Shown piece by piece: positions 24,258 through 35,875 of a DNA stretch of 64,000 nt. The notes beneath the pieces were generated by a model, which was given only the letters and a program-made list of their open reading frames with translations, did no database searches and was not told where the DNA came from. Where the stretch lies: NCBI GenBank assembly GCA_028455995.1, contig JABELC010000009.1:553501-617500 (forward strand), given 5' to 3'. Every line of letters begins with the position of its first letter. The stretch's first letter is position 1. This DNA is from Scleromitrula shiraiana. Taxonomy: Eukaryota; Ascomycota; Leotiomycetes; Helotiales; Sclerotiniaceae. The position numbers were made by a program, and so were the translations under genes.

Positions 24258-25799
24258 ATGCTGGACGAAAACCTGCCCACCTTCTTCTTCAAAGCCTCCA
24301 GCGATTCCCCCCTCTCAACACCCATCTACCTCCGCCAAGATGGATCCGATCTCCAACCCGAATATTCCTTCCGTCGTCCTGATCCCAATCTCCCCGCCGC
24401 CAAGAACTGCTATGGCGTCGCCCTCTCCGATTCCCATAATCCGGAGGTTCTCTACGCCGAGGTACTCGTCCAGCCCGAATGGACGCAACCCACGCTCTCA
24501 CAAGCCGAAATTCGCATCCAGAATGGTATTCCGCCTCCCCCCGTCCCAATCGTCCCCAATCAATTTACCATCCTACTATATAACCCAGACCAACAAGTTC
24601 TCGTCAAGCAGGTTACGGGCTCCTGGACGAATTCCTCGCACTGGGAATTCGAGATGCCGCAGACTAGTTTTAGGGTTCCGTCTGCATCGACTCTGGATCG
24701 GAGTCTGAGTGATCCGGCGGCGTCGGAAATTACACCCAAGGTTGCTTTTAAGTGGAAGAAAGATGGGAAATTCTCGAAGGATTTATCGTGTTTTTTGGTG
24801 GGGAAGACCACCGAGGGGAGGAAGAATAAGGAGCCTGATATTCCGGTTGCGATGTTTAAGGGGGGGAAGGATTTAACGGTTTATCAACCGAATTTACATC
24901 GGGTGGATGTGGAGGATTTTAAGGGCTTGGAAGTCGTGCTGATACTGTCGGCGGCGGTCATTAAGGATATCTTCTTTAATGCTAGTAGGGAGATGTTTAA
25001 CATTAGTTCTCCGAACACATCAACTTCGAACAGCAACAGCGGCAGCAACAGCAGTCGAAAACGAAACAACAGCGGTCCTATCATTAGAGAAAATGGTAAA
25101 TCCATCCCCCCCCTCATGTCCGGCGGCGTCTTCCCAACGCTCCCTCCCCGTCGCACATCAACACCGCTCCCTACCTCCACATCCACCACAACCTCAAATA
25201 CCCATCCAAACCCGCGCACGCAATGGGAAATCGACGCCGAAACCGCGCGTCTGAAAGCGCTCTATGAATCCGAGGAGCGCGCCCGCGCGCTCGCAGCAGC
25301 AGAGGAGGAAAAACGCACCAAGAAGATGCTGGAGGCGGAGGAAAAGGAGAGGAAGAGGAAGGATGCGGAGATTGCGAGGGAGACGGAACGTCTCAGGAGA
25401 CAGTATGGTGTTGTTCCTGTTGCTTCGCCTCCTGCGAATCCGCGGGTTTCGTTCGCGCAGCCGAATCAGCCGCAGCAGTATAGTCACCAGCCTCCGCAGC
25501 TGGTGAGTCCGTATGGGAGGCCGGCGCCCCCGGTTCAGAGACCCCTTAGTACGTCTATGGTTGGTCAAGCTCAAGCTCAAGCTCAGCCTCAGCCTCAGAA
25601 ACAGAATCAGAATCAGGGTAGTTCGTTACTGCACGGGGGATGGTTTTCTGGATCGGGGAGGGGAAATCAAAATGGGAATGGGAATGGGAATGCAGGTGGG
25701 AGCCCGTATTTGCAGACACCGGGTGGTGGGACGGCGAGCTCGAGTGGATTTTTCGGGGGCGGGAGGAAGATTTCTAAGAAGAAGAGTGTGTTTTTTTAG
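24258..25799 (+). CDS. Intronless fungal protein of unknown function with coiled coil
   Basis: I do not recognise a named domain. The 513-aa frame starts at an ATG in a good context (CCCACCATGC) and is noticeably GC-richer than its surroundings, with codon use expected of an expressed gene. Residues 1-250 look folded and beta-rich with few charges (LPTFFFKASSD, YGVALSDS, LYAEVLVQPEW, AFKWKKDGKFSKDLSCFLVG, VVLILSAAVIKDIFF). Residues 255-325 are a Ser/Asn/Pro-rich linker. A highly charged helix rich in Glu, Arg and Lys, probably a coiled coil, spans about 326-384. The rest is Gln/Gly/Asn-rich, ending in a basic tail GGRKISKKKSVFF. The architecture suggests a scaffold or adaptor, but that is only inference. 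No signal peptide or membrane segment is visible. Confidence 0.8.
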   Translation: MLDENLPTFFFKASSDSPLSTPIYLRQDGSDLQPEYSFRRPDPNLPAAKNCYGVALSDSHNPEVLYAEVLVQPEWTQPTLSQAEIRIQNGIPPPPVPIVPNQFTILLYNPDQQVLVKQVTGSWTNSSHWEFEMPQTSFRVPSASTLDRSLSDPAASEITPKVAFKWKKDGKFSKDLSCFLVGKTTEGRKNKEPDIPVAMFKGGKDLTVYQPNLHRVDVEDFKGLEVVLILSAAVIKDIFFNASREMFNISSPNTSTSNSNSGSNSSRKRNNSGPIIRENGKSIPPLMSGGVFPTLPPRRTSTPLPTSTSTTTSNTHPNPRTQWEIDAETARLKALYESEERARALAAAEEEKRTKKMLEAEEKERKRKDAEIARETERLRRQYGVVPVASPPANPRVSFAQPNQPQQYSHQPPQLVSPYGRPAPPVQRPLSTSMVGQAQAQAQPQPQKQNQNQGSSLLHGGWFSGSGRGNQNGNGNGNAGGSPYLQTPGGGTASSSGFFGGGRKISKKKSVFF

Positions 25800-28598
25800 A
25801 TGGGGGCGGGGGCGAAGGAGGTAGATGGATTCTTTATTTGGGGATGGCCATTTTCTTTTGGGGGCGGGTGAGTGAGTGGGTGGCTTTGGGTTGGGTTGAT
25901 TATGGGGGGTTTGATTCTCCTGGTTTGGTTTGGTTTACTTTGCTTTGCTTTGGTTAATCATCACTTCAACTCAATCTCTCATTTCAAGGCTAAGACTCAG
26001 CATAGCATGGCATGGCATAGCATAGCATAGCATGAGGATAGATGGATGGACTTGTCATTTCATCATTTCATCATATCCTGTCATATTTCATTTCATATCA
26101 TATCATTTCGTATTATCGCCATACCTTGGTTGGTTGGTTGGATGAATACTCGGAAGGAGAGGAGAGCAGGGCTCATTACATTACATTACATTGCATTGCA
26201 TCGCATTTGCATATCATGATCACGGAAGGCGTTGTTATTATTGCAATAGGATGGATGGATTGGACTGAATGGGATTGGATTGGATTGTGGTATAGATATA
26301 TCTAAGCTCGATTTAATGAAACGATGATGAATTTACTTATGACTTATGACTTCTAACTTTGTGATTTTTATTAATTTACGAGTACTGTTTGTTTCTATAT
26401 TGACGATTAATTGGATTATGGAATTTTTGAATTGTGGGAATATGTATATATAGAGCAGCTAATACTAGTACCTATAATATGATAAAACATACTAGTAAAT
26501 CCTATCTTATTCTTGGAATTTCGTTATGTGTCTGTCTATAGATAGTACTATGTGTATGTTTCTAGAGCTTGTTGTGTTGTGTTATGTTATATTGTATTAT
26601 ATTATATTATATTATATTATATTATATTATATTATATTATATTATATTATATTATATTATATTATATTATATTATATTATATTATATTATATTATATTAT
26701 ATTATATTATATTATATTATATTATATTATATTATTGATAGAGAGACTTGTGAGATAAAACGTTGATAGATAGATAGATAGATAGGTAGATAGATAATAT
26801 ATAACCCCTCCCCTCCTCATTCTCGATACATTATTTATATAAGATTACAATGCAATATTTTCACCACATCATATCATATCCTCCTATCCTATCATATCAT
26901 ATCACATCATATATACCCATCCACCCACCAATCCATCTCAACCCCCTACTCGACTCCAAACCAAAACAAATAAGTCGATATCCTATCTTCTCCCATTCTC
27001 GCTATATGGATAGACATATATATATATATATATATATACTCGTTCCATTGGGAAACAATCACGCCGTATGTACCGTACCCTCTTATATTAACCTATACGT
27101 ATACGTATACCTAGTAAACTAAAAGCGAGAGAGAAGAGAAGAGAAGAAAAAGAAAAGAAAAGCAAGAACGGATAAAAAGACATCCGTACATACCTACCTA
27201 CCTACCTATTCCCATTCCTATCCCTATCCCCATCCCCGTTTCAAACCCAACCAGAGAAGAAACAAGAAACCAGGAAGAGCCCAGAAGCGCAAAGAGGAAA
27301 AAAAAGGTGCATTTGAAACATCGTCTACGGTAGACTAATGTGCATCCACTTTTTCCTTGGTTTGGGTTTTTTTGGTGATTCGTTTGGGGAGAGGATTGGT
27401 GTATTGGTGTATTGGAGAGGGAATGTTTGGGGGATTTGAAGGGGTGGAGAGAGGGAGGAGGGGAGTGGTAGGAGGAGGGAAAGATTTGGAAGGGAGTCTA
27501 TCACCTAATTTGACTTGGATTTGAACTTGAACTTGAACTTGAACTTGATCTTGATCTTGATCTTTAAGTGTTGTTTTTATGTTTGTTTGGATGTTGATTA
27601 ATTAACATAAATGAAGGATCAAGGAATCCCTACATAATCCCTCTCCTCTTTGATTTGAATAGACGTGAAGGAAGGAAGATATTTTACCAGACATGGGAAA
27701 AGGGTGGCTCTCTCTTCTCTAGGATACCAAGTCTGTATTGGAAAGAGGTGTCTTATCCTCAATATAAAGGCGTATGATACCAGAAGCTTAGTGAAAAGCA
27801 AGGCACAAAAAAGTCAATTACAAATCTCATATCCCCCCTATTTATATGTGTATTTTATTTATTGGTTATTGTATTCTTTGTTTCTAGTTTCTTGACTGTC
27901 GCCCCCCTTCCCTATCCACTCCCACTCCCATTTCCATTCCTCTCCACTGAGCAACGAATAAGTATAGTATAGCACACCAGAAGTGATATATAAAATTGTT
28001 CGTCAGTAGAGAAACGTCACCTACTCACATCCATATCCACACCCACTCCGCTCCACCATCAGCTATCTACACCACGCTCTTCTCTCCTATCTTCCTTGCC
28101 TCTGCTCATTTTTCTCATTCCACCCCCATACATCCCCACCATGTTCGTGACATTACAATATAAATACATTCGTGTCAATGGTCATCCCATCCCATCCCAT
28201 TCCATCCCATCCCATCCCATCCCATCCCCATCCCCCATCTACCACCCAATCTTAAACCAACAACAATGGCAAAACAAAAGTAAAAGATCAATGTTGAACA
28301 AAAAAACATAACAAAATAAAGTAACAAATAAAAATACCAATGCTCCACGCTATGCATGCAAATAGTATCGAATCAAGCGCCAGGCTGGAACGACCAATAT
28401 AGTCAGGTAGACAGGTAGCCCGCGTGTGTATATATACATAAAAATAGAATGTAACGAGTGAATGCTATATTCAACTTGCTTTCTTTGCTTCTTTCATCCA
28501 TTCTTACGCAACAAGCCTCCCTTCTCCACTTAAAAACTTAAACTTAAACTCAACTCAACTTAACTTTTTCCCAATCATAATCACAATCACAATTTAAA
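25800..28598. other. Repeat-rich convergent spacer
   Basis: This lies between the 3' ends of a plus gene and a minus gene. No gene is seen. It contains GGTTT/CTTTG runs, CATAGCATGG pentamers (about 26000-26032), TCATA repeats, a long ATTAT array, GATA repeats (about 26765-26795), an AT dinucleotide run (about 27018-27039), CTTGAA repeats (about 27520-27546) and CCCAT repeats (about 28185-28228). A short perfect hairpin GTCTAC-G-GTAGAC lies near 27321. Confidence 0.6.
26596..26735. repeat. ATTAT pentanucleotide array, 28 perfect copies
   Basis: A 140-bp uninterrupted tract of ATTAT, entirely A+T. The apparent Tyr/Ile/Leu open frames across it in all three plus frames are artefacts of the repeat. 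Confidence 0.98.
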
Positions 28599-30389
28599 TT
28601 AAATCCCAATCTTCCCATCCAAAATAGCGCTCGGAATTCTCTCTCCATTGACCATCGAAACCGCATCACCGGGATGATGTTGAAACGCTGGATTTTCACT
28701 CGGTTTCCGTTGATGGCCATTTGAGAACAACGGGGCCAGAACATCAGGAACGTTATACGAAGAGGGGATTTCGGGCATCGCTGGGATTTCCATATCGCTT
28801 TGTTGTTTTCTCTCCACACGGCCCGTTTGTTGCGCTACCCATGAATTGACGGTTCGAAAGCGCGGTGCCGTTTCTTCGGATGTGGTTGTGTATATTGTAT
28901 CTCTGTTTGGTTGGCTTTGAGATGCGGTTGTCCATGAGAAGCGGGAGGTGGGGTTTTGTGGTAATGAGGTTAGGGGTCCTCCTTCGGGCATGATGAGTTG
29001 ATCGCCGAATCCGGAGGATATTGAGGACAGGAAACTTATTCTGTTGACTTCTCTTTGCGTGGGGTCGTAAGCATTGGATGATTGTTGGGATTGTTGAGAT
29101 CGTAGTGTTCCTGTTTGGGAATAGAGAAAACTAGAATTACTTTGCATGGCTGAAGTTGGACTGGGACCAGATACAGGACTTGATGAGTGAGCAGAGTAAT
29201 TGCTCCTATTTGAAGGTGCTCTTTGAAGATCTGTTCGAAGTTGCATTGTTGCGGACCCTGGACGTGAGAGTAGTGGTTTGTTATCTGGCTCATAGAAGCC
29301 TCCTATCCCCCTCTCTGTGAACTTTTCGCCTACAGAATATGCACCTGCGTAGCTTGGAGGTCGATTTGAATCCTCCCTGTTTCGTCGCAAGCCATACCAT
29401 CGATCTCCTTTGTCGTATTCTCCTCTCGCTATCCTATTTATCTTTTTCATTCTAATAACTAGATAAATGATTGATGTAATAATAACGAATACTCCTACAT
29501 CATGGTCAATTATGATTAACAATCAAGCCGAAAGTGAGAGAAAACAAACCTATCGATGCAAAACTAATTGAGAGCTTTTCGCCTAATGAAGAGAGATCAT
29601 TGTCGTCATGGCCATTATTATAATTGTTACCGCTATGATATCCAGGGGGTGGTCCCATAGATCCACTAGAGGAGGGCGAACTTTGATCCATCAAAGCTGT
29701 GGGATTGGAATTGGAAGATGGGGTGGCAGACATAGTAGTTGTAGTGGCTTCTATAACTGTTGAAACGCTAACTTCACTTTCTGATGATAGCCCCTTTCTC
29801 GGCCCTGGCCCTTCTGTATTTGTGAAATTTATTGTGGGAATTGCAGTGATCGCAGGCGCCGATTGAGTCGTCATAGATGTGATATACACCTATAAATCTT
29901 AGCTCATGACTTAAACTTTTACCGTCTGAAGGAACATCTTACCACTGAAGTCATCATTGGCGTTTGCATGGATGTTACAACTACCGTAGAGGCAGGTAGT
30001 GTCATCCATTTAGTTGTCGTTACTTGTGACTGAATAGCAGGGGGAGGGCGATCATTTTTGTTAGTGTCATTGCTGTTATTGCTGTTGCTGTCGCTGTCAT
30101 AATCGTCTTCTTTATCCTTGTATCCTTGATTACTTGAGTTATTGTCGTTGTCACTACCATTCTTTCCGCTACTGGTTCCATTGCCTTTGTCTCCTTGATT
30201 ATTGTCGTTCCCACTTCCCCCATCACTATCCTTCTCGTTGCTTCCATCTCGCTCGCCTTTCTTGGATCCAGCCCCTCGATCTTCATCCCTCTTCACCAAT
30301 GACAGGTCGTCCAGCATAACATGTCTTGGGTATAGTTGGTTCAGGTATGCTCGTGATTGCTTTTGCATCGGTGCCATTGTCTTATTCAT
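28599..30389 (-). CDS. Single-pass membrane protein with Ser/Thr/Asn-rich ectodomain
   Basis: No family name is certain. Three exons (30389-29943, 29889-29550, 29494-28599) join in frame to 560 aa; introns are 53 and 55 bp. The N-terminal half is hydrophilic, with Asp/Ser/Asn/Gly-rich low complexity (about 40-125), then a Ser/Thr/Pro-rich stretch. One transmembrane helix is created across the second splice junction (KLSISFASIG|VFVIITSIIYLVIR, about 255-277), followed by a basic stop-transfer segment (RMKKINRIARG). The tail is Ser/Pro/Gln-rich and contains PPSY. This layout resembles fungal cell-wall stress sensors of the Mid2/Wsc sort, or glycophorin-like proteins, but no Wsc domain is present. 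I see no signal peptide; a 5' exon may be missing, or the protein uses the internal helix as an anchor. ATG 30389 is the first in the open frame after the stop at 30498. Confidence 0.72.
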
Positions 30390-31880
30390 CCTCTGCCAAG
30401 TCGTCACTGCCCCAAGTCGCCGACCGACAGAAGCCAGTTGAAATCGGGCATGAACCGATGAATATTTCCTCCCAAAGTTGAGCAATAGAAATAACAATTA
30501 ACACAAGAAAATGGATACCAGATCTGAATCAATTGAGAAAAGAATGAGAGGAAGGAAAAAGAACGTCACGATCCAGCCGTGTGCAGAACGTAAGTGCAAC
30601 AGCAAACGGTTAACAAGTAGAAGCAACCAAGTTGGAAAATCTTGGACCCTCAAGAATTCAAGACTAGGGCAAGTGCAGGAAAGGCTGTGACATGCTGGTT
30701 ATGCTGGTTTGGCAGATAATCGACAGAAGTGAACGGCCTATACTACTCTGGGTACTAGACCTGTGTTGAAATCAAGTCTGGGGGATGAACCAAGAACAGC
30801 ATATTAAGAGATTTAGAGACGTATTACAAAGGATTGAATACCTGCGACACCTTTCTTCGAGTGCGAATGGTCTGTCGGGCCACACTTGCGCACTGTATCT
30901 TGCTCTGCCACTGCAAACCAGACCATATCAAGCTTAGGGTCGATACTCTCAAGCATCAAGGTGTTTGATTTGAGACTCGAGGCTTAGTTGAGCCCCTGGT
31001 CAATATGTGAGGGTTGCAGCAGATCATTGAACCATGACTAGAAAGTTGCCTCCCCATGAAGAAAATCTCAATACTTGGAGACGGATAAGTGGGGATGCAT
31101 TGGGGAATTCCATGTGTTTCATGCTTTGTCCTGGTTTCATCTTGGACCCGCACTACCGTGTCTGCGATAAAATAGTAGAAGATAGCCAAGTTCTTGGTGC
31201 TTTTCAAAGTTCCCATATTCTGTACATGATTATACATACAATAGATCAAAATATAATATTAAATTCTGAAATATTGTAGAGTAGATTTGGATTCAATTAA
31301 ATTGTTCTGATGAAGAAATTGGTAACCATACAGAACTTCAAGAGATGGGTAAATTGAAAAGAATCGAGAATTGAAGTTTGGGCGCAAGGATACTTACTGT
31401 CTGTCGCGAATTGCCGATACACTATACCGCATATGGAATCTCCGTAGCGGTGTATGCTCTAATTGGTATGGTAAGTTTGGTTCTCGAGTATCAGAATCAT
31501 TGCATCAAAGGAACTCAAGACCATTTTTTTATTGTATTATTAGATTGGGTCATCTATACGTTAATGCATAAAAGCCCTAGAAGTTTGGGGTTTGTAGTGA
31601 GAAGATCGATGACTTGAATTAGTTATAGGGAAGATACTGTACCTACTATGTAGGTAGTGTGGCATGCCGCTATTGTTTCCCCCCTCTTAGAGCAGCGAGT
31701 GGGACTGATAACAGAGATCTGGGAGAGGAACATATTCGAGAATTCAAGATCTTTTTCGAAGGTGACCGTTATCGTTCAATCAGTTCCCAATTGTCAATCG
31801 GGTACCGGTAGGCATAGTTCCCCTTAAACATCTCGCAAAGTTTCAACGTCTCAGTCTCATCCTATCTCGATTATAATACA
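30390..31880. other. Divergent spacer upstream of the GNAT gene
   Basis: Holds the promoters of the single-pass membrane protein (minus) and the GNAT enzyme (plus). No gene is supported. A short reading frame from 30511 with closely spaced Cys and basic residues, and one near 31378-31470 that ends at a possible donor, were looked at and not accepted. Confidence 0.5.
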
Positions 31881-33009
31881 ATGAACATCACTATATCTCG
31901 TCTTGCCGAGGATGATATCCCTGGTGCTGTAAATGTTATTCAAGAAGCCTTCAAAGATGATCCTTACAATCTCTGGGTTTTCAATGCTCGATCAAAGGTA
32001 ACATTTTTCTCCTTTTCTTCAATAATTTTCTTTGGCTCAGATCTTTAGTTTTGTTTCGCCAATTCTCAAGTGAGGATAGCGATCTTTTTCTAATGAGCTT
32101 GCCACGAGGAATTGTTTCGTGACCGCCAAGATGTTCGCTATTAAAGCTGATTTGGGCCTTCAATAGCTTAATCTTGTTAGAAATTCGGTGTCACTTAGTA
32201 TCAGGTGCCAATGGGGAATTCGAAACGGCTTGTTCTATGTCGCCAAAGACCTCAAGGACGGTAGAGTTTTGGGAGTGGCCATGTGGCTACCACCGCGAGC
32301 TTCTGAGTTAAAGGAAACGTGGTCAGAATGGGCTGATGGATGGGCGTTGTGGTGTCGGCAAGTTTGTATGAATCTTTATTATGGAAGAGGTGGCCTGAAT
32401 GTGAAGGTATGTCCAAAAATCCTATTTCGTATCGCTAGCTGCAAACTCTATCCTCAATTCTTGTTCTAGTGGTATCGTCTTACTGAACGATATTACTTGA
32501 TTTTGTTTTGTGGATATATCATCGTTTTGAAATGGTTTAGTCTTCTTCCATGACGAAGCTCTATGAGCCAAGCTTGTCAAGTTTTAAGATGGCCTTACGA
32601 CCCATTACAAAATGCTTCTTTTTTATCAGATTGCCCATTTTTACCGATATATGAGACAGTTATCCTAAAAATATAACTAACCTCTCTGTAGCGTTACTAT
32701 ATATGGAAAGACAGGCAAGCCGAAGCCCAATCCGAGATTTGGACTGACCCCCGAGGATACTACTTTCTTAACATAATGGTTGTTCATCCCGATGCTCAAG
32801 GTAGAGGGATTGGAAAGGCACTGGCCAAGGAAGTGACGAATATCGCTGATAAAGAGGGTAAGAGATGTTATCTGGAATCTAGCCGGGATGTTCCAAACAT
32901 GAAGATATATGAATCCATGGGATTCCACTTCGTGAAGAAGATGGTTTGTGATGACCAGGGAGAAACTTGCGATCTCTATTGTATGGTTAGAGAGCCACAA
33001 TCCATATAA
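31881..33009 (+). CDS. GNAT-family N-acetyltransferase
   Basis: Members transfer an acetyl group from acetyl-CoA to an amine; the substrate cannot be read from the sequence. Exons 31881-31997, 32167-32406 and 32692-33009 give 224 aa. All three junctions are phase 0, and the introns are 169 and 285 bp, longer than others here. The first acceptor was placed at 32166 because it alone keeps the phase and gives LNLVRNSVSLSIRCQWG, the usual segment before the FYVAKD strand. The N-terminal strand (ITISRLAEDDIPGAVNVIQEAF) is typical. Motif A, VVHPDAQGRGIGKAL (acetyl-CoA pyrophosphate loop Q-x-x-G-x-G/A), lies near 143-157, followed by CYLESSRDVPNMKIYESMGF, a normal motif B region. No signal peptide is seen, so it is probably cytosolic. 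Confidence 0.88.
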
Positions 33010-34016
33010 AGGAGAATATCGGACATGGTTACAAGCCAGCATTATTAGTTGTTATTCGAAACATGAAGCTTCCACGAGAACATAGTATTGTCGAGTAGCA
33101 AGAAAGGACGAACACGTTAAGGGTTGTATAGTCGGGTTTGCATACTCGATCTATCATACATGAATAATCGATGGCATTGCTTTTCAGCGTAGGAAAACTC
33201 GGTGGTTCGGAAACTTGGTAAGTTTTGGGAAATCCTAGATCACCGACCCACCACCGAAATTGGTAGCTACATACGAAATGCTACATAGATTGGACATGAT
33301 GATCAGCGTTCATTCAGATGATTTCATTCGAACTGTTCAGACCAGTTGACTTGAACTGTTTGTTCATTATGAAGCCTGTGAATAACATGTCAATTACGGA
33401 AGTACAGTAGTTCAATGATTATTGAAATTAAGTATGTATTATAGTAGTGACGCTGACAATGACGATTGACAAACGAAAAAGAAATTGTGAAAATTAAATT
33501 CACCGAGATTGATCCTGGTTGACCCACGCCCACCATGGTTACAAAAATAATTTTTGGTAAGTCCTTCAGGGCTTCTCATTCAATAGCTATCTATAGGTTG
33601 AGGCCTGGATGTTAGTTACTATGTACCTGTGAGATATATTCATATTAACGAGGTTATTGACAATAAAATAATACCAAGAAAAATTGTTAATTGTTGGGAG
33701 AGATCACTGTAACCACACGATAACTTCCTATTTATTTTCTTGGTGGCTTTTACTTCTCGTCGTTCTAATAAGCAGTGAGTAGAGACAATTTTTTCCAGCT
33801 GGACACAGATAGAACTACTGCCACATGTGAAGTTGTTTAAGCTTATCTTTATCAGCGCCAAATTTAGAGGTATTAAACAAACCCTACCACTTTAGCTCCG
33901 ATCCTAGCATTCCATCAAAAAATGAAAAAAAAATTCCCATTCAAATATAATTTCTATTTCTCTCTCTTGCTGTCCGAGACTTCCTATAATCTCCTTACCC
34001 CCTCCATTTACGGAGT
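33010..34016. other. Spacer between the GNAT and NADH dehydrogenase genes
   Basis: No gene is seen. There are few simple repeats. The 100 bp before the next ATG is pyrimidine-rich. Confidence 0.6.
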
Positions 34017-35875
34017 ATGGCGTTAATGACAAGAGCAATGATGAGGTTACCAACCTCATCTATTGGTATTCGCACAGCCGTTGCTCAAAGATCATTTGCA
34101 ACCTCGAACCGGGCCCTTTTTTCACATGCACGCCCAAGCTCTAGAGTCAGCATCGACAACAAGAGTAAAGTGCAGCAAATTGCTCGTCGAACTTACGCAG
34201 ATGTTGCTCCTACTAAGAAGCCCCGTCGATTCCGATTCTTCAGGTGGACATGGCGCCTTACATATATGTCTTTGATTGCAGGAACTGCTTATCTTGGATA
34301 TGGAGTTTGGGAGCTTAGACATCCAGATGAGCAATTTGAGCCAGATCCAAGCAAGAAAAACTTGGTCATTCTTGGTATGCAAGACTTAGGTTAAAGCTGT
34401 CTCTGCTAGTAGCTAACTCCAATTGATTAGGTACTGGTTGGGGTGCTGTATCACTTCTTAAGAAACTCGACACTGAAAACTATAACGTCATCGTAATCTC
34501 TCCACGAAACTACTTCCTATTCACACCTCTTCTTCCATCATGCACAACCGGAACCGTCGAGCACAGATCTATTATGGAACCTATCCGCAGTATAACTAGA
34601 CATAAGAAGGCTGCTGTTAAGTTCTACGAAGCTGAAGCTACTAAGATTGACCCGGAGAGGAAGCTTATCTCCATTGACGACAATTCTGATGTAAAGGGTA
34701 CCATTAACAAGACCCAAGTTCCTTATGATATGTTGGTTGTAAGTGTTGGTGCTGAAAACGCTACTTTCGGTATTCCCGGTGTAAGAGAGAACTCTTGCTT
34801 CTTGAAAGAAATTGGTGACGCACAAGCGATCAGAAAGAAGATCATGGACTGTGTAGAAACCGCAACCTTCAAAGATCAATCCCCAGAAGAAGTCGAGCGT
34901 CTCTTGCACATGGTTGTTGTTGGAGGTGGACCTACTGGTGTTGAATTCGCCGGTGAACTTCAAGATTTCTTCGACCAAGATATCAAGAAGTGGGTTCCAG
35001 AAATCAGCGACAAGTTCAAGGTTACTCTTATTGAAGCTCTTCCAAACGTTCTTCCTATGTTCTCCAAGCAATTGATTGAGTACACCGAATCTACATTCAA
35101 GGAGGAGAAGATTACCATCAAGACTAAGACCGCTGTCAAGAAGGTCACTGAAAAGACCGTCGAGGCCGAGGCCACCGGACCAGACGGAAAGAAATTCACC
35201 GAGGTTATGCCTTACGGTCTTCTCGTATGGGCCACCGGAAATGCAGTCCGTCCAGTAGTCAAAGATCTTATGGACCAAATCCCCGCACAAAAAGACTCCA
35301 GACGAGGTCTCGCCGTAAACGAGTATCTCGTTGTCCAAGGAACCAAAGACATCTGGGCAACCGGTGACTGCGCCGTCGCTGGCTACGCCCCAACCGCTCA
35401 AGTAGCATCACAAGAGGGAGCATTCTTAGCACGTCTCTTCAACACAATGGCTAAGACCGACGCCATTGAAAGCCGCATCCAAGAACTCAGTACATCTCTC
35501 AACATTACCCCCGGAGATGCCGCATCCGTTGCGCGCGAAATCGAATCCCATGAAAAACAATTGAGGAGAGTTAAGGATATTAAGCCATTCCACTATACAC
35601 ATCAGGGATCATTGGCTTACATTGGGAGTGAGAGAGCGGTCGCGGATGTTAGCTGGATGAATGGTAATTTTGCTACGGGTGGTGGTTTGACTTATTTGTT
35701 CTGGAGAAGTGCATATTTGAGCATGTGCTTTAGCAGTAAGTTTTATTTCTCCTTCCCCCCACTTCCTCGATGAGAGTAAATCATATTCTAACATCAATTA
35801 GCACGTAATCGTGTCCTAGTCGTTCTCGACTGGCTCAAATCAAAGACGTTCGGACGTGATGTCTCTAGAGAGTAA
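34017..35875 (+). CDS. nde2: Mitochondrial alternative (type II) NADH dehydrogenase, external NDE type
   Basis: This single-polypeptide flavoenzyme oxidises cytosolic NAD(P)H at the inner membrane and passes electrons to ubiquinone without pumping protons. Exons 34017-34374, 34431-35735 and 35802-35875 give 578 aa; introns are 56 and 66 bp. Residues 1-65 are a mitochondrial presequence rich in Arg, Ser and Ala, followed by a membrane helix at 81-98 (LTYMSLIAGTAYLGYGVW) that places the catalytic part in the intermembrane space. The FAD-binding motif LGTGWGA spans the first splice junction at 119-125. A second Rossmann motif (VVVGGGPTGVEFAGEL) binds NADH. ATGDCAVAGY and the C-terminal amphipathic anchor (VLVVLDWLKSKTFGRD) are typical. 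I see no EF-hand insert, so it is more like Neurospora NDE2 than the calcium-binding NDE1; the symbol is tentative. Confidence 0.92.

Noticed and set aside
26526..26766. Three overlapping open frames encoding Tyr-Ile-Leu repeats
   Set aside because: They are all produced by the ATTAT array, which has no stop codon in any plus frame.
30511..30690. Short frame with KKNVTIQPCAERKCNS, resembling the start of a Zn2Cys6 transcription factor
   Set aside because: Only two of the six cysteines are present, the frame stops soon after, and no intron restores the motif.
31378..31617. Hydrophobic open frame ending near a possible splice donor
   Set aside because: No ATG, no partner exon with matching phase and no family resemblance that I could support.
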